Assembly: GCF_002863565.1 (NCBI RefSeq)
Contig: NZ_PGUW01000004.1
Coordinates: 124,001 to 188,000 of the forward strand
Direction of reading: 5' to 3'
DNA from: Bacillus sp. V5-8f
GTDB taxonomy: Bacteria > Bacillota > Bacilli > Bacillales > DSM-1321
DNA: 64,000 bases
Below are positions 9,309 through 18,632 of this stretch, in pieces (within the stretch, counting starts at the first letter, position 1; the number at the start of each line of letters is the position of its first letter). The position numbers and the translations under genes were made by a program. The notes under the pieces were generated by a model. That model saw nothing but the letters and a program-made list of their open reading frames with translations. It ran no database searches and was not told the DNA's origin.

Positions 9309-10532
9309 ATGGGTATTTTAAAAAAATGGTTTGGAGCTGGTGCCGTAAATAAAGATATGTACATGCTGCTCTTAATTGGCGGATTATACAGTCTTAGCAC
9401 AGCTTTGTCGAACACGTTCGTCAATGTATATCTATGGAAGCAATCAGGTGATTTTCTTGATATTGGCATTTATAACTTATCCATCGTCTTTTTTCAGCCT
9501 TTCACATTCATCCTGGCTGGACGCCTTGCCAAAAAAATCGACCGGGTTTTTGTATTGAGGCTTGGGGTGATTTTCCTGTCCAGTTTTTTTCTATGTGTAC
9601 TGCTGGTGGGAGGTAGAGCGACAGAATTTTTGGTTTTGCTAGGAGGACTGCTTGGAGTTGGCTATGGGTTTTACTGGCTTGCGTTCAATGTGTTGACATT
9701 TGAAATAACTGAGCCGGAAACAAGAGACTTTTTCAACGGCTTTTTGGGTATCCTTTCATCTTTCGGCGGGATGGTTGGCCCGGTCCTTGCCGGTTACATC
9801 ATATCGAATCTTACCAAAAATACAGGCTATACAATTATATTTGGCATATCTTTATCTTTGTTTACAATTTCAGTGATTTTAAGCTTCTTTTTTGTTAGAA
9901 GGCCTGCTGATGGAAGTTATTCGTTTAAAAAAATATGGAAGGAAAGAAAAAATAATTTATCCTGGCGAATGATCACAAACGCTAATTTTTTTCAGGGGAT
10001 AAGAGAAGGGACGTTCATGTTTGTTATTTCGGTTTTTGTTTTCATTCAAACAGGAAGCGAAATGGCGATCGGGAACTTTGGATTGATCAATTCAGCCATA
10101 TCTTCTGTTGCTTATTTCCTTGCCTCACGCTACATAAAAGGGCCAATGAGAAAAAAAGCAATCCTGGCAGGAGGGGTAATGCTATACGCGGCAGTTTTTT
10201 TGATCGCATATGATGTAAGCTACGCTAAGCTGTTAATATATGCTGCAGTAATAGCCGTGGCTTATCCTGTCTTGCTTGTCCCTTATGTATCAATGACATA
10301 CGATGTCATAGGCACTGCCTGGAATGCGGCAGAAATGAGGATAGAATATATAGTCGTCAGGGAAGTATTTATCCATCTTGGCCGATTCGTCTCCATTTTA
10401 GGATTCATTGCCTCTGTAACACTCTTCCGGCTGGAAGAGAGCCTCCCTATTTTTTTATTAATGATCGGAGCGGGCCATCTGTTTATTTACTTTTTTGTGA
10501 GAAAGGCACATATCGCACGCGAGGCGCTGTAG
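9309..10532 (+). CDS. yqgE: Major facilitator superfamily transporter (YqgE type)
   Basis: A 407-residue transporter with about 12 hydrophobic segments and the usual central basic loop (RRPADGSYSFKKIWKERKNN). No substrate-specific motif is recognisable. AAAGGAGAGG precedes ATG 9309; an 8-bp inverted repeat (TTCTTCAA/TTGAAGAA, 9267-9288) lies just before the ribosome site. It occupies the yqgE position between sodA and pbpA. The substrate is unknown. Confidence 0.75.
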   Translation: MGILKKWFGAGAVNKDMYMLLLIGGLYSLSTALSNTFVNVYLWKQSGDFLDIGIYNLSIVFFQPFTFILAGRLAKKIDRVFVLRLGVIFLSSFFLCVLLVGGRATEFLVLLGGLLGVGYGFYWLAFNVLTFEITEPETRDFFNGFLGILSSFGGMVGPVLAGYIISNLTKNTGYTIIFGISLSLFTISVILSFFFVRRPADGSYSFKKIWKERKNNLSWRMITNANFFQGIREGTFMFVISVFVFIQTGSEMAIGNFGLINSAISSVAYFLASRYIKGPMRKKAILAGGVMLYAAVFLIAYDVSYAKLLIYAAVIAVAYPVLLVPYVSMTYDVIGTAWNAAEMRIEYIVVREVFIHLGRFVSILGFIASVTLFRLEESLPIFLLMIGAGHLFIYFFVRKAHIAREAL

Positions 10533-10560
10533 GGGGAAAGGAACCCCCTGCTTTTTCATT
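10531..10560 (+). terminator. Terminator after the MFS gene
   Basis: AGGGGG and CCCCCT form a short GC-rich stem over a 7-nt A/G-rich loop, followed by GCTTTTTC. It overlaps the stop codon of the upstream gene. Confidence 0.7.
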
Positions 10561-10655
10561 TTCAAAATCCAGAAATAAATTCTAGAAATAAACAGCATCT
10601 TTATATAAAATAAAAAAAGAATAATAGGAATTAAAAAAGGATGTGTGGCTTGTAA

Positions 10656-12827
10656 GTGAATAAGGAAAAGAAGAAAAAGACGCATGTTCCTTTTCGTTTA
10701 AATCTGCTTTTCTTATTGGTGTTCATTTTATTTTCTGTCTTGATCCTTCGGCTTGGCGTCGTCCAGATCGTATACGGCGATGATTATAAGCGGGAATTGG
10801 ACAAAAAGGAAGAGGTGCCCGTAAACAGTCCTGTCCCTCGAGGCAAAATGTTTGACCGTAACCTCAAAGTCCTGGTAGACAATGTGCCGCTTGATGCGAT
10901 CACTTATACAAGATATCAGGGCACGAAACCGCAGGAAATGCTTGAAACGGCTGAGAAATTAGCAGAATATATTGAACTGGATCCAGGCAAAATCACCGAG
11001 CGTGATCGAAAAGATTTCTGGATTTTAAAGAATCCTGAACAGGCGGAAGCGAAAATCACCAACAAAGATCGAAAATTGGTGGAAGAAAAACAGAAACCTG
11101 AGAAGTATTTGTACGAGGTGCAGCTAGAGCGGATAACAGAAAAAGAAATCAATTCATTTACGAAGCAAGAGCTCGAGGTGCTTGCGATCTTCCGTGAGTT
11201 TAACGGAGGAATGGAGCTGGTTCCCCAAATCGTTAAGAATAAAGCTGTGACGAAAGAGGAATTTGCAAGAGTAAGCGAAAACCTTGATTCCCTGCCAGGA
11301 GTGGATATTACTACAGACTGGGACCGCGCTTACCCATATGATAAAACTTTAAAAACGGTACTTGGGAATGTTTCATCCTCTGAAGAAGGCCTCCCAAGAG
11401 AAAAGGTTGATTATTTCCTTGCAAGAGATTACAGCCGGAATGACCGGGTAGGAACGAGTTATCTAGAAATGGCCTATGAAGATGTGCTCCATGGCCAGAA
11501 AGCAAAGGTTAAAAATATTAAAGATAAATCAGGGAATGTAGTGGAAACCCAGGAAGTTTCCAAAGGGGAGCGCGGCAAGGACCTGGTTTTAACCATCGAC
11601 ACAGATCTGCAGATTGCTGCGGAACAAATCCTCGAAAAAGAGCTTAGAAAAGCAAAAGCAAGAGGGAATACGAGTCTCTTGGACCGGGCTTTCATTGTAA
11701 TGATGGACCCTAATACGGGTGAAATCCTCTCAATGGCTGGAAAGCAAATTAAGAAGGACAAGCAAACAGGCAAGCAGAAGATTGAAGATTTTGCATTAGG
11801 AAATATTTCAACCTCCTATACAATGGGGTCTTCCGTAAAGGGAGCCACTGTACTGGCAGGTTTCCATACGGGGGCCATCAGTCCGGGTACAGTGTTTAAT
11901 GACGTGAAACTCAGAATTAAGGGTACACCGCCAAAAGGATCTGTCCATGATTATGGGCTGCTGAATGATGTCGATGCATTAAAGAAGTCTTCGAATGTGT
12001 ATATGTTCCGGACAGCTATAAATATTGGCGAAGGGAACTATGTACCCAACAAATCGTTAAAAACGAAGCCGGAAGCTTTCGATACCATGCGTGATATTTA
12101 TGCGCAATTTGGGTTAGGTGTACGAACAGGTATTGACCTTCCAAATGAGATGGCGGGATTTAAAGGAATGGAAAAAGCTTCAGGTAAACTTCTTGACCTT
12201 TCCATTGGACAATATGATACGTATACGCCAATGCAAATGGTGCAGTATGTATCTGCGATTGCCAATGGCGGTAACCGTATGAAGCCGCATATCGTTAAAG
12301 AAATCCGACACCCTCTTGATGACCATGATAAACTTGGGCCAGTTATGCAAAAAGTGGAGCCAACCGTCTTGAACAGGCTGCCAATGTCGGAAAGCGAAAT
12401 TGCCCGTGTACAAGAAGGGTTCAGGCGCGTTATGCAGGAAAAGGGTGGTACCGCTGAAGCATTTTTCGGCAATAAATCATATAAGCCGGCAGGCAAAACA
12501 GGGACTGCAGAGGCTTTTTATGACGGGCCAGACAGGAAGAAGTTTAAGGAGCCTGTTCCAACTACCAATCTTACCCTGGTGGGATATGCTCCTTACGATA
12601 ATCCGGAAGTTGCTTTTGCCTGCGTTGTCCCTTGGGCTTATCAGTCAAAGCCCGGCCACGCCATGAACAAGGAAGTGGCTATGCAGGTAATGGACAAATA
12701 CTTTGAACTCAAAAAGGAACGCGCACAAAAGGCCGCCCAAACGACTACCTCAGAAGAAATCGATAACACCAAGATAGCGCCGGCGACAGAGTCGGAAGCC
12801 AGTGAAGGCCAGCAGAATCAAAACTAA
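10656..12827 (+). CDS. pbpA: Class B penicillin-binding protein, transpeptidase
   Basis: DD-transpeptidase that cross-links peptidoglycan at the outer membrane face, of the PBP2A/elongation type by synteny. The 723-residue protein has a basic cytoplasmic start (NKEKKKKTH), one transmembrane anchor (LLFLLVFILFSVLILRLGVVQIV), a PBP dimer domain with VPRGKMFDRN, and the transpeptidase domain. Catalytic motifs are SSVK (S392-K395), SSN (445-447) and KTG (614-616). A Gln/Ser/Thr-rich tail follows from about 700. The start is a GTG at 10656 with AAAGGA about 14 nt upstream, a loose spacing, so the start is less certain than the identity. Confidence 0.92.
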   Translation: MNKEKKKKTHVPFRLNLLFLLVFILFSVLILRLGVVQIVYGDDYKRELDKKEEVPVNSPVPRGKMFDRNLKVLVDNVPLDAITYTRYQGTKPQEMLETAEKLAEYIELDPGKITERDRKDFWILKNPEQAEAKITNKDRKLVEEKQKPEKYLYEVQLERITEKEINSFTKQELEVLAIFREFNGGMELVPQIVKNKAVTKEEFARVSENLDSLPGVDITTDWDRAYPYDKTLKTVLGNVSSSEEGLPREKVDYFLARDYSRNDRVGTSYLEMAYEDVLHGQKAKVKNIKDKSGNVVETQEVSKGERGKDLVLTIDTDLQIAAEQILEKELRKAKARGNTSLLDRAFIVMMDPNTGEILSMAGKQIKKDKQTGKQKIEDFALGNISTSYTMGSSVKGATVLAGFHTGAISPGTVFNDVKLRIKGTPPKGSVHDYGLLNDVDALKKSSNVYMFRTAINIGEGNYVPNKSLKTKPEAFDTMRDIYAQFGLGVRTGIDLPNEMAGFKGMEKASGKLLDLSIGQYDTYTPMQMVQYVSAIANGGNRMKPHIVKEIRHPLDDHDKLGPVMQKVEPTVLNRLPMSESEIARVQEGFRRVMQEKGGTAEAFFGNKSYKPAGKTGTAEAFYDGPDRKKFKEPVPTTNLTLVGYAPYDNPEVAFACVVPWAYQSKPGHAMNKEVAMQVMDKYFELKKERAQKAAQTTTSEEIDNTKIAPATESEASEGQQNQN

Positions 12828-12846
12828 TAATAAGTGCATAAATTAG

Positions 12847-12880
12847 ACGCCTCTTTTAAAAGGAGGCGTTGTTTTTTTTG
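12847..12880 (+). terminator. pbpA terminator
   Basis: ACGCCTC and GAGGCGT enclose TTTTAAAAG; a T8 tract follows within 3 nt. Confidence 0.9.
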
Positions 12881-12925
12881 CCTGAATTTATATATTTCCC
12901 AGATTAAACCTAAATTTTATCCATA

Positions 12926-12974
12926 TTTACATTTTTCTAAACACGATTTACATAACCTTTACAAACTGTTAAAA
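12926..12974 (+). promoter_or_regulatory. PhoP-binding repeats (Pho box) of the pst operon
   Basis: Five TTHACA-like hexamers recur at about 11-bp steps: TTTACA 12926, CTAAAC 12937, TTTACA 12947, TTTACA 12958 and TTAAAA 12969. This is the layout of Bacillus PhoP boxes, where dimers bind one face of the helix. A TACTAT -10 element (12995-13000) follows about 20 bp on, with no good -35, as expected of a PhoP-activated promoter. Confidence 0.8.
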
Positions 12975-13047
12975 CCGAGTTAATAGAAAAGCTTTACTAT
13001 GAATTTGTAGGACAAAACAACTAATATCTCGTAGGAGGATTCGAGAA

Positions 13048-14019
13048 ATGAAAAGCTTTAAGTTTATGGCACTAACAGCTATGATGAGCGGGGTAATGGC
13101 TTTTACAGCTGCTTGCGGTTCAGATGGCGGTTCTGAGAAAAGCGGTGGAGCTGGATCATCATCATCAGGGGAACAGCTTACAGGTAATGTCGCAGTCGAT
13201 GGATCTTCGACAGTATTCCCAATCATGGAAGCTATCTCTGAAGAATACATGGCTGAACAGCCTGAAGTTAAAGTATCTGTTGGGGTAAAGGGTACTGGCG
13301 GCGGATTTGAGAAATTTATAGCCGGCGAAACGGATATGAGTAACGCATCCCGCCCAATCAAAGATGAGGAAAAAGCAGGACTTGAAAAAGCAGGAATTGA
13401 GTACACAGAACTTAAATTAGCATTTGACGGCTTGTCAGTCGTTGTGAATAAAGAAAATGATTTCATCGACTCCTTGACAGTAGATGAACTGAAAAAATTA
13501 TGGGTTGACACAGGCAAACCAAAAAAATGGTCTGATATCCGCCCTGAATGGCCAAAAGAAGAAATTAAATTCTACTCTCCTGGAACTGATTCAGGAACTT
13601 ATGATTACTTCAATGAAGTAATCTTAGAGGAACAGCCAATTGTATCCAACGCTACGCTTTCTGAAGATGACAACCAGCTCGTAAAAGGTATTGAAGGCGA
13701 TAAAAATGCAATTGGTTACTTTGGATTTGCGTACTATGCAGCTAACAAAGATAAATTGAAGGTAGTAAAAGTCGATGGCGGTAACGGCGCTATTGAGCCG
13801 ACACACGAAACAATTAAAAACGGGGAATATACACCTTTATCAAGGCCATTGTTCACTTACGTGAAAAATAAGGCGGTTGCCGATAAAGAACAAGTTTCTG
13901 ACTTCGCAGAATTCGTCATTGAAAATGCAGGTGATATGTCAGAAGAAGTTGGTTATGTAAAGCTTCCTGAAGAAGAGTACAAAAAAGATCTTGATAAATT
14001 AAAAGAATTGCAGAAATAA
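13048..14019 (+). CDS. pstS: Phosphate-binding lipoprotein
   Basis: Extracellular phosphate receptor of the high-affinity Pst importer. The 323-residue precursor has a lipoprotein signal ending in FTAAC, so Cys23 would be lipidated. A Gly/Ser-rich linker follows, then the binding domain with DGSSTVFPI (phosphate P-loop-like) and FYSPGTDSGTYDYF. ATG 13048 follows GTAGGAGG. It is first in pstSCAB-phoU, downstream of the Pho box, so it should be induced by phosphate starvation. Confidence 0.95.
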   Translation: MKSFKFMALTAMMSGVMAFTAACGSDGGSEKSGGAGSSSSGEQLTGNVAVDGSSTVFPIMEAISEEYMAEQPEVKVSVGVKGTGGGFEKFIAGETDMSNASRPIKDEEKAGLEKAGIEYTELKLAFDGLSVVVNKENDFIDSLTVDELKKLWVDTGKPKKWSDIRPEWPKEEIKFYSPGTDSGTYDYFNEVILEEQPIVSNATLSEDDNQLVKGIEGDKNAIGYFGFAYYAANKDKLKVVKVDGGNGAIEPTHETIKNGEYTPLSRPLFTYVKNKAVADKEQVSDFAEFVIENAGDMSEEVGYVKLPEEEYKKDLDKLKELQK

Positions 14020-14057
14020 GGGGTTCGCTTATTAGGAATTAACATAATGAGCCGGGA

Positions 14058-14077
14058 GGGAAGCAAATTTGCTTCTC
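14058..14077 (+). other. Intercistronic hairpin pstS-pstC
   Basis: A palindromic GGGAAGCAAATTTGCTTCTC element sits between pstS and pstC. Hairpins here often protect the binding-protein message or partly stop transcription so that pstS is made in excess over the membrane genes. It lacks a U-run, so it is not a full terminator. Confidence 0.6.
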
Positions 14078-14113
14078 GCCTTGCCGTGTCTTGGATGGAA
14101 AGGGGTTTTCATT

Positions 14114-15061
14114 TTGGCATTTGACAACACAGAAAAAAATTCAGTCCAGCGTATGATCATGGAAAAGAAGCAACAGCGCAGCAATCGCTTGAGTTTTGAG
14201 AAGATCGTTCCTGGCTTGCTTCTTTTAACAGCTATTATCTCTGTATTGACGACAATTGGTATTGTTTTTACATTGATATTTGAGACAGTCACCTTCTTTA
14301 CGGAAATTCCTCTTAAGGAGTTTTTTACGGCGGATAAGTGGTATCCGTTCTCAAAAACCGATGCTTCCTACGGGATTCTTCCATTAGTATCGGGAACGCT
14401 TAAGGTTACGGCGATTGCGGCGCTTGTTGCTGTACCGATTGGCCTGGCGTCAGCCATTTATTTGAGTGAGTATGCATCTGATAAAACGAGAAGGGTCATT
14501 AAACCAATTTTAGAAGTATTGGCAGGGATTCCGACAATTGTATATGGATTCTTTGCTTTGACATTTGTCACTCCGGTTTTACAGAAAATTATTCCTTCAC
14601 TTGAGATTTTTAACGCCCTGAGCCCGGGGATCGTAATCGGGATAATGATTACGCCAATGATTGCGTCGTTATCGGAGGATGCAATGTCCTCAGTACCGAA
14701 CTCGATCAGGGAAGGAGCTTTTGCCCTTGGGGCAACCAAGTTTGAAACAGCGATTAAAGTCATTCTTCCTGCAGCGCTTTCAGGAATCCTGGCATCTATT
14801 GTATTGGCTTTATCAAGGGCGATAGGAGAAACGATGATTGTGTCCGTGGCCGGTGGTTCAACGCCTAACATGAGCATGGATGTAACAACTTCTATTCAAA
14901 CAATGACTGCCTATATTGTACAGGTCTCTACAGGGGACGCGGGATATGGAACGACAATTTACTACAGCATTTATGCAGTAGGTATGACACTTTTCGTATT
15001 CACGCTTGCAATGAACCTATTGGCGCAATTTATCTCTCGCAGGTTTAGGGAGGAATACTGA
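14114..15061 (+). CDS. pstC: Phosphate ABC transporter permease
   Basis: First membrane subunit of the phosphate importer. A 315-residue protein with about six helices and the ABC permease EAA loop (EGAFALGATKFETAIKVILPAALSGI). TTG 14114 is the chosen start: AAAGGGG lies 8 nt upstream and the resulting N-terminus (MAFDNTEKNSVQRMIMEKK) fits relatives better than the longer open frame. Its TGA stop overlaps the pstA ATG by one base, indicating translational coupling. Confidence 0.92.
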   Translation: MAFDNTEKNSVQRMIMEKKQQRSNRLSFEKIVPGLLLLTAIISVLTTIGIVFTLIFETVTFFTEIPLKEFFTADKWYPFSKTDASYGILPLVSGTLKVTAIAALVAVPIGLASAIYLSEYASDKTRRVIKPILEVLAGIPTIVYGFFALTFVTPVLQKIIPSLEIFNALSPGIVIGIMITPMIASLSEDAMSSVPNSIREGAFALGATKFETAIKVILPAALSGILASIVLALSRAIGETMIVSVAGGSTPNMSMDVTTSIQTMTAYIVQVSTGDAGYGTTIYYSIYAVGMTLFVFTLAMNLLAQFISRRFREEY

Positions 15062-15939
15062 TGAAACTGATCAACGAAGAAACTATTGCAAAAAGGATGC
15101 CTAGCCGTTTGGCCACCAACAGCATTTTAAAAGGTGTGTTTTTCCTGGCGACCATGTTTGGGCTGCTGGTGCTCGGAGTTTTGCTTTATCGGATATTCAC
15201 TCAAGGATATGGCAACCTCGATTTAAACTTTTTCCAGAACTTTGCCTCACGAAAGCCTGAACAGGCCGGTGTGAAGGCGGCATTTATCGGAACCATCTGG
15301 CTGATGGCTACGGTTGCTCCAATTTCTCTGATTCTAGGGGTCGGAACGGCAATTTACCTGGAAGAATATGCTCCAAAAAACCGTTTTACGTCTTTTATCC
15401 AAGTGAACATTTCAAATCTGGCAGGTGTGCCCTCCATTGTATTCGGATTGCTTGGATTAACGATATTTGTCCGGGCATTGGCGCTTGATCGTTCTGTGTT
15501 GGCAGCTGCTCTTACTATGAGCTTGCTTATTTTGCCGGTTATCATTGTTGCTTCCCAGGAAGCGATCCGCTCCGTGCCAAAGGAATTGCGGGAAGCTTCA
15601 TATGGTTTGGGTGCAACAAAGTGGCAGACGATCCTTAAGGTTGTCCTGCCAGCGGCAATTCCAGGAATCCTTACTGGTGGAATTCTTGCGCTTTCAAGGG
15701 CTATCGGGGAAACAGCCCCGCTTGTTGTTCTTGGGATTCCGATGTTTATCGCTTTCTTGCCAAGAACAGTATTCGATACATTTACTGTGCTTCCAATGCA
15801 GATTTATAACTGGACTTCAAGGCCTCAGGAGGAGTTCCAGCATGTTGCGGCAGCTGGAATCATTGTACTCCTAGTATTATTGATTATTATGAATTCCATT
15901 GCTGTATTTATTCGAAATAAGTTTCAAAAACGATATTAG
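15061..15939 (+). CDS. pstA: Phosphate ABC transporter permease
   Basis: Second membrane subunit of the Pst importer, 292 residues, with about six helices and an EAA loop (REASYGLGATKWQTILKVVLPAAIPGI) that contacts PstB. Start ATG 15061 shares a base with the pstC stop. The product pairs with PstC to form the channel. It is separated from pstB by 137 bp containing a small hairpin. Confidence 0.93.
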   Translation: MKLINEETIAKRMPSRLATNSILKGVFFLATMFGLLVLGVLLYRIFTQGYGNLDLNFFQNFASRKPEQAGVKAAFIGTIWLMATVAPISLILGVGTAIYLEEYAPKNRFTSFIQVNISNLAGVPSIVFGLLGLTIFVRALALDRSVLAAALTMSLLILPVIIVASQEAIRSVPKELREASYGLGATKWQTILKVVLPAAIPGILTGGILALSRAIGETAPLVVLGIPMFIAFLPRTVFDTFTVLPMQIYNWTSRPQEEFQHVAAAGIIVLLVLLIIMNSIAVFIRNKFQKRY

Positions 15940-15965
15940 TTTTGAATTTTGATGTATTCATATGT

Positions 15966-15982
15966 TGGCGTATATTGCGCCA
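15966..15982 (+). other. Small hairpin between pstA and pstB
   Basis: TGGCG and CGCCA pair around a 7-nt loop in the 137-bp pstA-pstB gap. It may tune message stability; it is too short and lacks the U-run needed for a terminator. Confidence 0.4.
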
Positions 15983-16076
15983 TGGGGTTAACACGAATAA
16001 CCGGAGTTGTTAGTCGATGTTCGTTTATAAAAGGGTGCACAGCGCTCTTCTTACAAGGATGAAGGAGGATTTCAAT

Positions 16077-16907
16077 ATGACTGCTACTATATTAACGCCA
16101 GAGGTAAACAAAAAGAATAGCGGCCAAATGAATCAAGTGGATAATTTCGAGAAGGAATTTGTTTACGAATCGAAGGATCTAAATCTTTGGTATGGAGAAA
16201 ACCATGCCCTGAAAAATATCAATCTCGATATTTCACAAAACGAAGTGGCTGCGATTATCGGCCCATCCGGGTGTGGAAAGTCAACTTACATTAAAACATT
16301 GAACCGCATGATTGAATTGGTGCCGGGTGTAAAGACTTCCGGAGAAATTAAATATCGCGGACGCAATATTCTTGATAAATCTTACAAGGTGGAAGAATTA
16401 CGGACACACGTAGGAATGGTTTTCCAGAAGCCTAATCCATTCCCTAAATCGATCTATGAAAACGTAGCATATGGCCCGAAAATCCACGGAATCAAAAATA
16501 AAAAAGTCCTAGACGAAATCGTTGAAAAAAGTCTTCGCGGTGCTGCAATCTGGGATGAAGTGAAGGACCGCCTTAACCAAAATGCTTACGGCCTTTCGGG
16601 CGGACAGCAGCAGCGTCTGTGTATTGCCAGATGTCTTGCGATTGAACCGGATGTCATTTTGATGGACGAACCAACTTCTGCACTTGATCCAATTTCAACA
16701 TTGAAGGTTGAAGAGTTAGTCCAGGAACTAAAGAAAGAGTTCAGCATTATCATCGTAACTCACAATATGCAGCAAGCTGCGAGAATTTCAGATAAAACCG
16801 CATTTTTCTTAAATGGGGAAGTGATTGAGTATAAAGATACCAATACAATCTTCTCAAATCCGGCAGATAAAAGAACGGAAGATTATATTACAGGACGTTT
16901 TGGATAA
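16077..16907 (+). CDS. pstB: Phosphate ABC transporter ATPase
   Basis: Energises the Pst importer. 276 residues with Walker [11 protein letters not shown]-loop [11 protein letters not shown] (the PstB-specific form), signature LSGGQQQR, Walker [14 protein letters not shown] and switch His in VTHNM. ATG 16077 follows GAAGGAGG by 7 nt; an in-frame ATG 20 codons earlier has no ribosome site. A single pstB is present, whereas B. subtilis carries pstBA and pstBB. Confidence 0.95.
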   Translation: MTATILTPEVNKKNSGQMNQVDNFEKEFVYESKDLNLWYGENHALKNINLDISQNEVAAIIGPSGCGKSTYIKTLNRMIELVPGVKTSGEIKYRGRNILDKSYKVEELRTHVGMVFQKPNPFPKSIYENVAYGPKIHGIKNKKVLDEIVEKSLRGAAIWDEVKDRLNQNAYGLSGGQQQRLCIARCLAIEPDVILMDEPTSALDPISTLKVEELVQELKKEFSIIIVTHNMQQAARISDKTAFFLNGEVIEYKDTNTIFSNPADKRTEDYITGRFG

Positions 16908-16934
16908 AGCTTGAGACAGGGGTTGAGTGGACAC

Positions 16935-17585
16935 ATGGTGGTACGTGAAAAGTTTGAACAAGAATTGGCTGAACTTAATAGGAAAATAATCGAGTTGACA
17001 CATCTCGCGGCTGAATCGATTTCCCGGTCATTTACAGCTCTAGAGAATCAGGATCTCGATTTGGCCCTGGAAATCATTGAAGATGATACAAAAGCAGATA
17101 TGTTAGAAGAAGAAATTAATGAATATGCAATCTTGCTGATTGCAAAGCAACAGCCGGTTGCAATCGATCTAAGACGGATCATTGCGGCTATAAAAATTGC
17201 TTCGGATATCGAGAGAATGGCTGACTTTGGCGTCAATATAGCGAAGTCAACCATTAGGATCGGACAGGAGCCCTTGATTGAGTCTCTTTCACATTTAAGA
17301 CAAATGAAGGAAATAACCATGGAGATGATTCGGCTTTCGATTGAAGCTTTTGAGAAAGATGATATCGTTATGGCAAGGAAGATCGCGGAGATGGATGATG
17401 AAGTAGACAGTTTATACGGGGAGAGCATCAAGAGCTTGCTTCAGCTATCTAATGAAAACCTGCAGCAAGTCACTCAGCTTTCTTTGGTTGCAAGGTATCT
17501 CGAGAGGACTGCAGACCATACAACAAATGTTGCGGAAAGCATTTATTACCTTGTAAGAGGGCGCCACTTTGATTTAAATGAATAG
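16935..17585 (+). CDS. phoU: Phosphate transport regulator PhoU
   Basis: Cytoplasmic helical-bundle protein that links the Pst transporter to phosphate signalling and limits uptake. 216 residues form two homologous three-helix repeats, with metal-binding-like patterns EIIEDDTKAD / ASDIERMADFGVNIA and EMDDEVDS / LERTADHTTNVAE. ATG 16935 is chosen from the PhoU-like length; the ribosome site (AGGGGTTGAGTGG) is loose. It is last in the pst operon, followed by a very stable hairpin. B. subtilis 168 lacks a phoU at this place. Confidence 0.92.
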   Translation: MVVREKFEQELAELNRKIIELTHLAAESISRSFTALENQDLDLALEIIEDDTKADMLEEEINEYAILLIAKQQPVAIDLRRIIAAIKIASDIERMADFGVNIAKSTIRIGQEPLIESLSHLRQMKEITMEMIRLSIEAFEKDDIVMARKIAEMDDEVDSLYGESIKSLLQLSNENLQQVTQLSLVARYLERTADHTTNVAESIYYLVRGRHFDLNE

Positions 17586-17603
17586 TTAGACACCACAAGT
17601 GTG

Positions 17604-17644
17604 GAACACAGGCGTTGCCAGAGGATATGGCAACGCCTGTGTTC
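17604..17644 (+). terminator. 16-bp perfect hairpin after phoU
   Basis: GAACACAGGCGTTGCC (17604-17619) pairs exactly with 17629-17644 around a 9-nt loop. Position at the operon end suggests termination or message protection, but no U-run follows directly. Confidence 0.65.
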
Positions 17645-17651
17645 CGAAGTA

Positions 17652-17685
17652 AAAGGCAAGAAAATTATATTACATTCTTGCCTTT
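17652..17685. terminator. Second hairpin between phoU and the MltG-like gene
   Basis: AAAGGCAAGAA (17652-17662) pairs with TTCTTGCCTTT (17675-17685). It lies between convergent phoU and the minus-strand gene ending at 17723 and could stop transcription from either side; the plus side continues GCTTTTGGC. Confidence 0.6.
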
Positions 17686-17722
17686 GCTTTTGGCTTTATT
17701 AGTTTACATACCTGTGGGTGAT

Positions 17723-18244
17723 TTACTTTGATATCGTTTTAGCAACCTGCTGGAATGTCATATTATTTGTAAGTACGTATTCACCAATTTGGATATGCTT
17801 CGATAGATCATTTTGTTCCATGTACTGCTGAAATAGGGACGCATCTTTCAAAATGCCTTCCTTTACTAGCAATTCAGCAATTTCCCGTGATGTCATGCCC
17901 GGTTGGATCGTCAATGTGTAAGTTGCCGCAGGTTCTTTATCCGAATTGGGGGAATCTTGTATTCCTGCATTTTTATCCATATTTTTTTCTGTTTTCACTG
18001 TGTCGTCTACATTGGCCTGTTCTTTTTTTACAGATTCCGGATCTACTTGTTTATCCGGATCTTCAGACTTCTCTGCTGAGGTTTCCTTTGTAACCTGGAA
18101 TCCTTCTTGCTCAAGCATGTTTTTTGCTTGGCTGAGATCCATGGTTACTTTATCCTTCGGTTGATACAAATAGTAGTATCCCGCAATAACAGCAGTCGAA
18201 ACGATGATTCCTCCAGCAAATGCTCGTATTGCCCCTTTACTCAT
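17723..18244 (-). CDS. Membrane-anchored protein with C-terminal MltG/YceG-like region
   Basis: 173 residues: a short basic N-terminus, one transmembrane helix (AFAGGIIVSTAVIAGYYYL), a charged Glu/Lys/Asp linker (about 45-110), then a C-terminal segment reading YTLTIQPGMTSREIAELLVKEGILKDASLF ... GEYVLTNNM in outline. That end resembles the LysM-like subdomain at the N-terminus of MltG (YceG) endolytic transglycosylases, but no catalytic domain follows, so it probably only binds glycan or a partner. Its ATGAGTAA start overlaps the end of the upstream gene (18237-18244). By position it may be B. subtilis YqzC; I am not certain. Confidence 0.7.
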   Translation of the reverse strand: MSKGAIRAFAGGIIVSTAVIAGYYYLYQPKDKVTMDLSQAKNMLEQEGFQVTKETSAEKSEDPDKQVDPESVKKEQANVDDTVKTEKNMDKNAGIQDSPNSDKEPAATYTLTIQPGMTSREIAELLVKEGILKDASLFQQYMEQNDLSKHIQIGEYVLTNNMTFQQVAKTISK

Positions 18245-18632
18245 CGTGAAGCCCCCTTGTGTGGCTCTCTTCAATTACACTGCGGACGGCTTCCATAGAC
18301 AACGTGGATTGCTTTGTTATTTGCTCCAGAGATAGGCCTTGCTGGTACAGCGATAACACTTGGGCTTTAAGTATCTCATTTATCGGCTGTTGCCTCATTG
18401 GAGATTCCTTGCCAGCAATCAACGGCTTCAGTCGTCCCGCCGTATCTTCCTGGATAAGCAGTTCCTCCTCCAAAATCTTGATTTTTCTCTTTAATTGATA
18501 GATGTCCTGCATATGCGTAAGAGTTAATTCCTCCAAATCTTCCTGAATCTTTTTTACATTGTCCCTTTTAAAGAAGGAATAAATAAGAAGTAAAATAGCT
18601 CCTGCCAGTAATATGATAAAAATTGTTTCCAT
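18237..18632 (-). CDS. Membrane-anchored coiled-coil protein with HTH-like C-terminus
   Basis: 131 residues, not assigned to a known family. One N-terminal transmembrane helix (TIFIILLAGAILLLIYSFF) is followed by a coiled coil (about 22-62; heptad-like DNVKKIQEDLEELTLTHMQ) and a C-terminal segment LYQQGLSLEQITKQSTLSMEAVRSVIEE that reads like a helix-turn-helix of the sigma-factor region 4 type. ATG 18632 follows GGGTGAGG. Its stop overlaps the next start, so it is coupled to the MltG-like gene. By order it could be YqzD; role unknown. Confidence 0.65.
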   Translation of the reverse strand: METIFIILLAGAILLLIYSFFKRDNVKKIQEDLEELTLTHMQDIYQLKRKIKILEEELLIQEDTAGRLKPLIAGKESPMRQQPINEILKAQVLSLYQQGLSLEQITKQSTLSMEAVRSVIEESHTRGLHDE

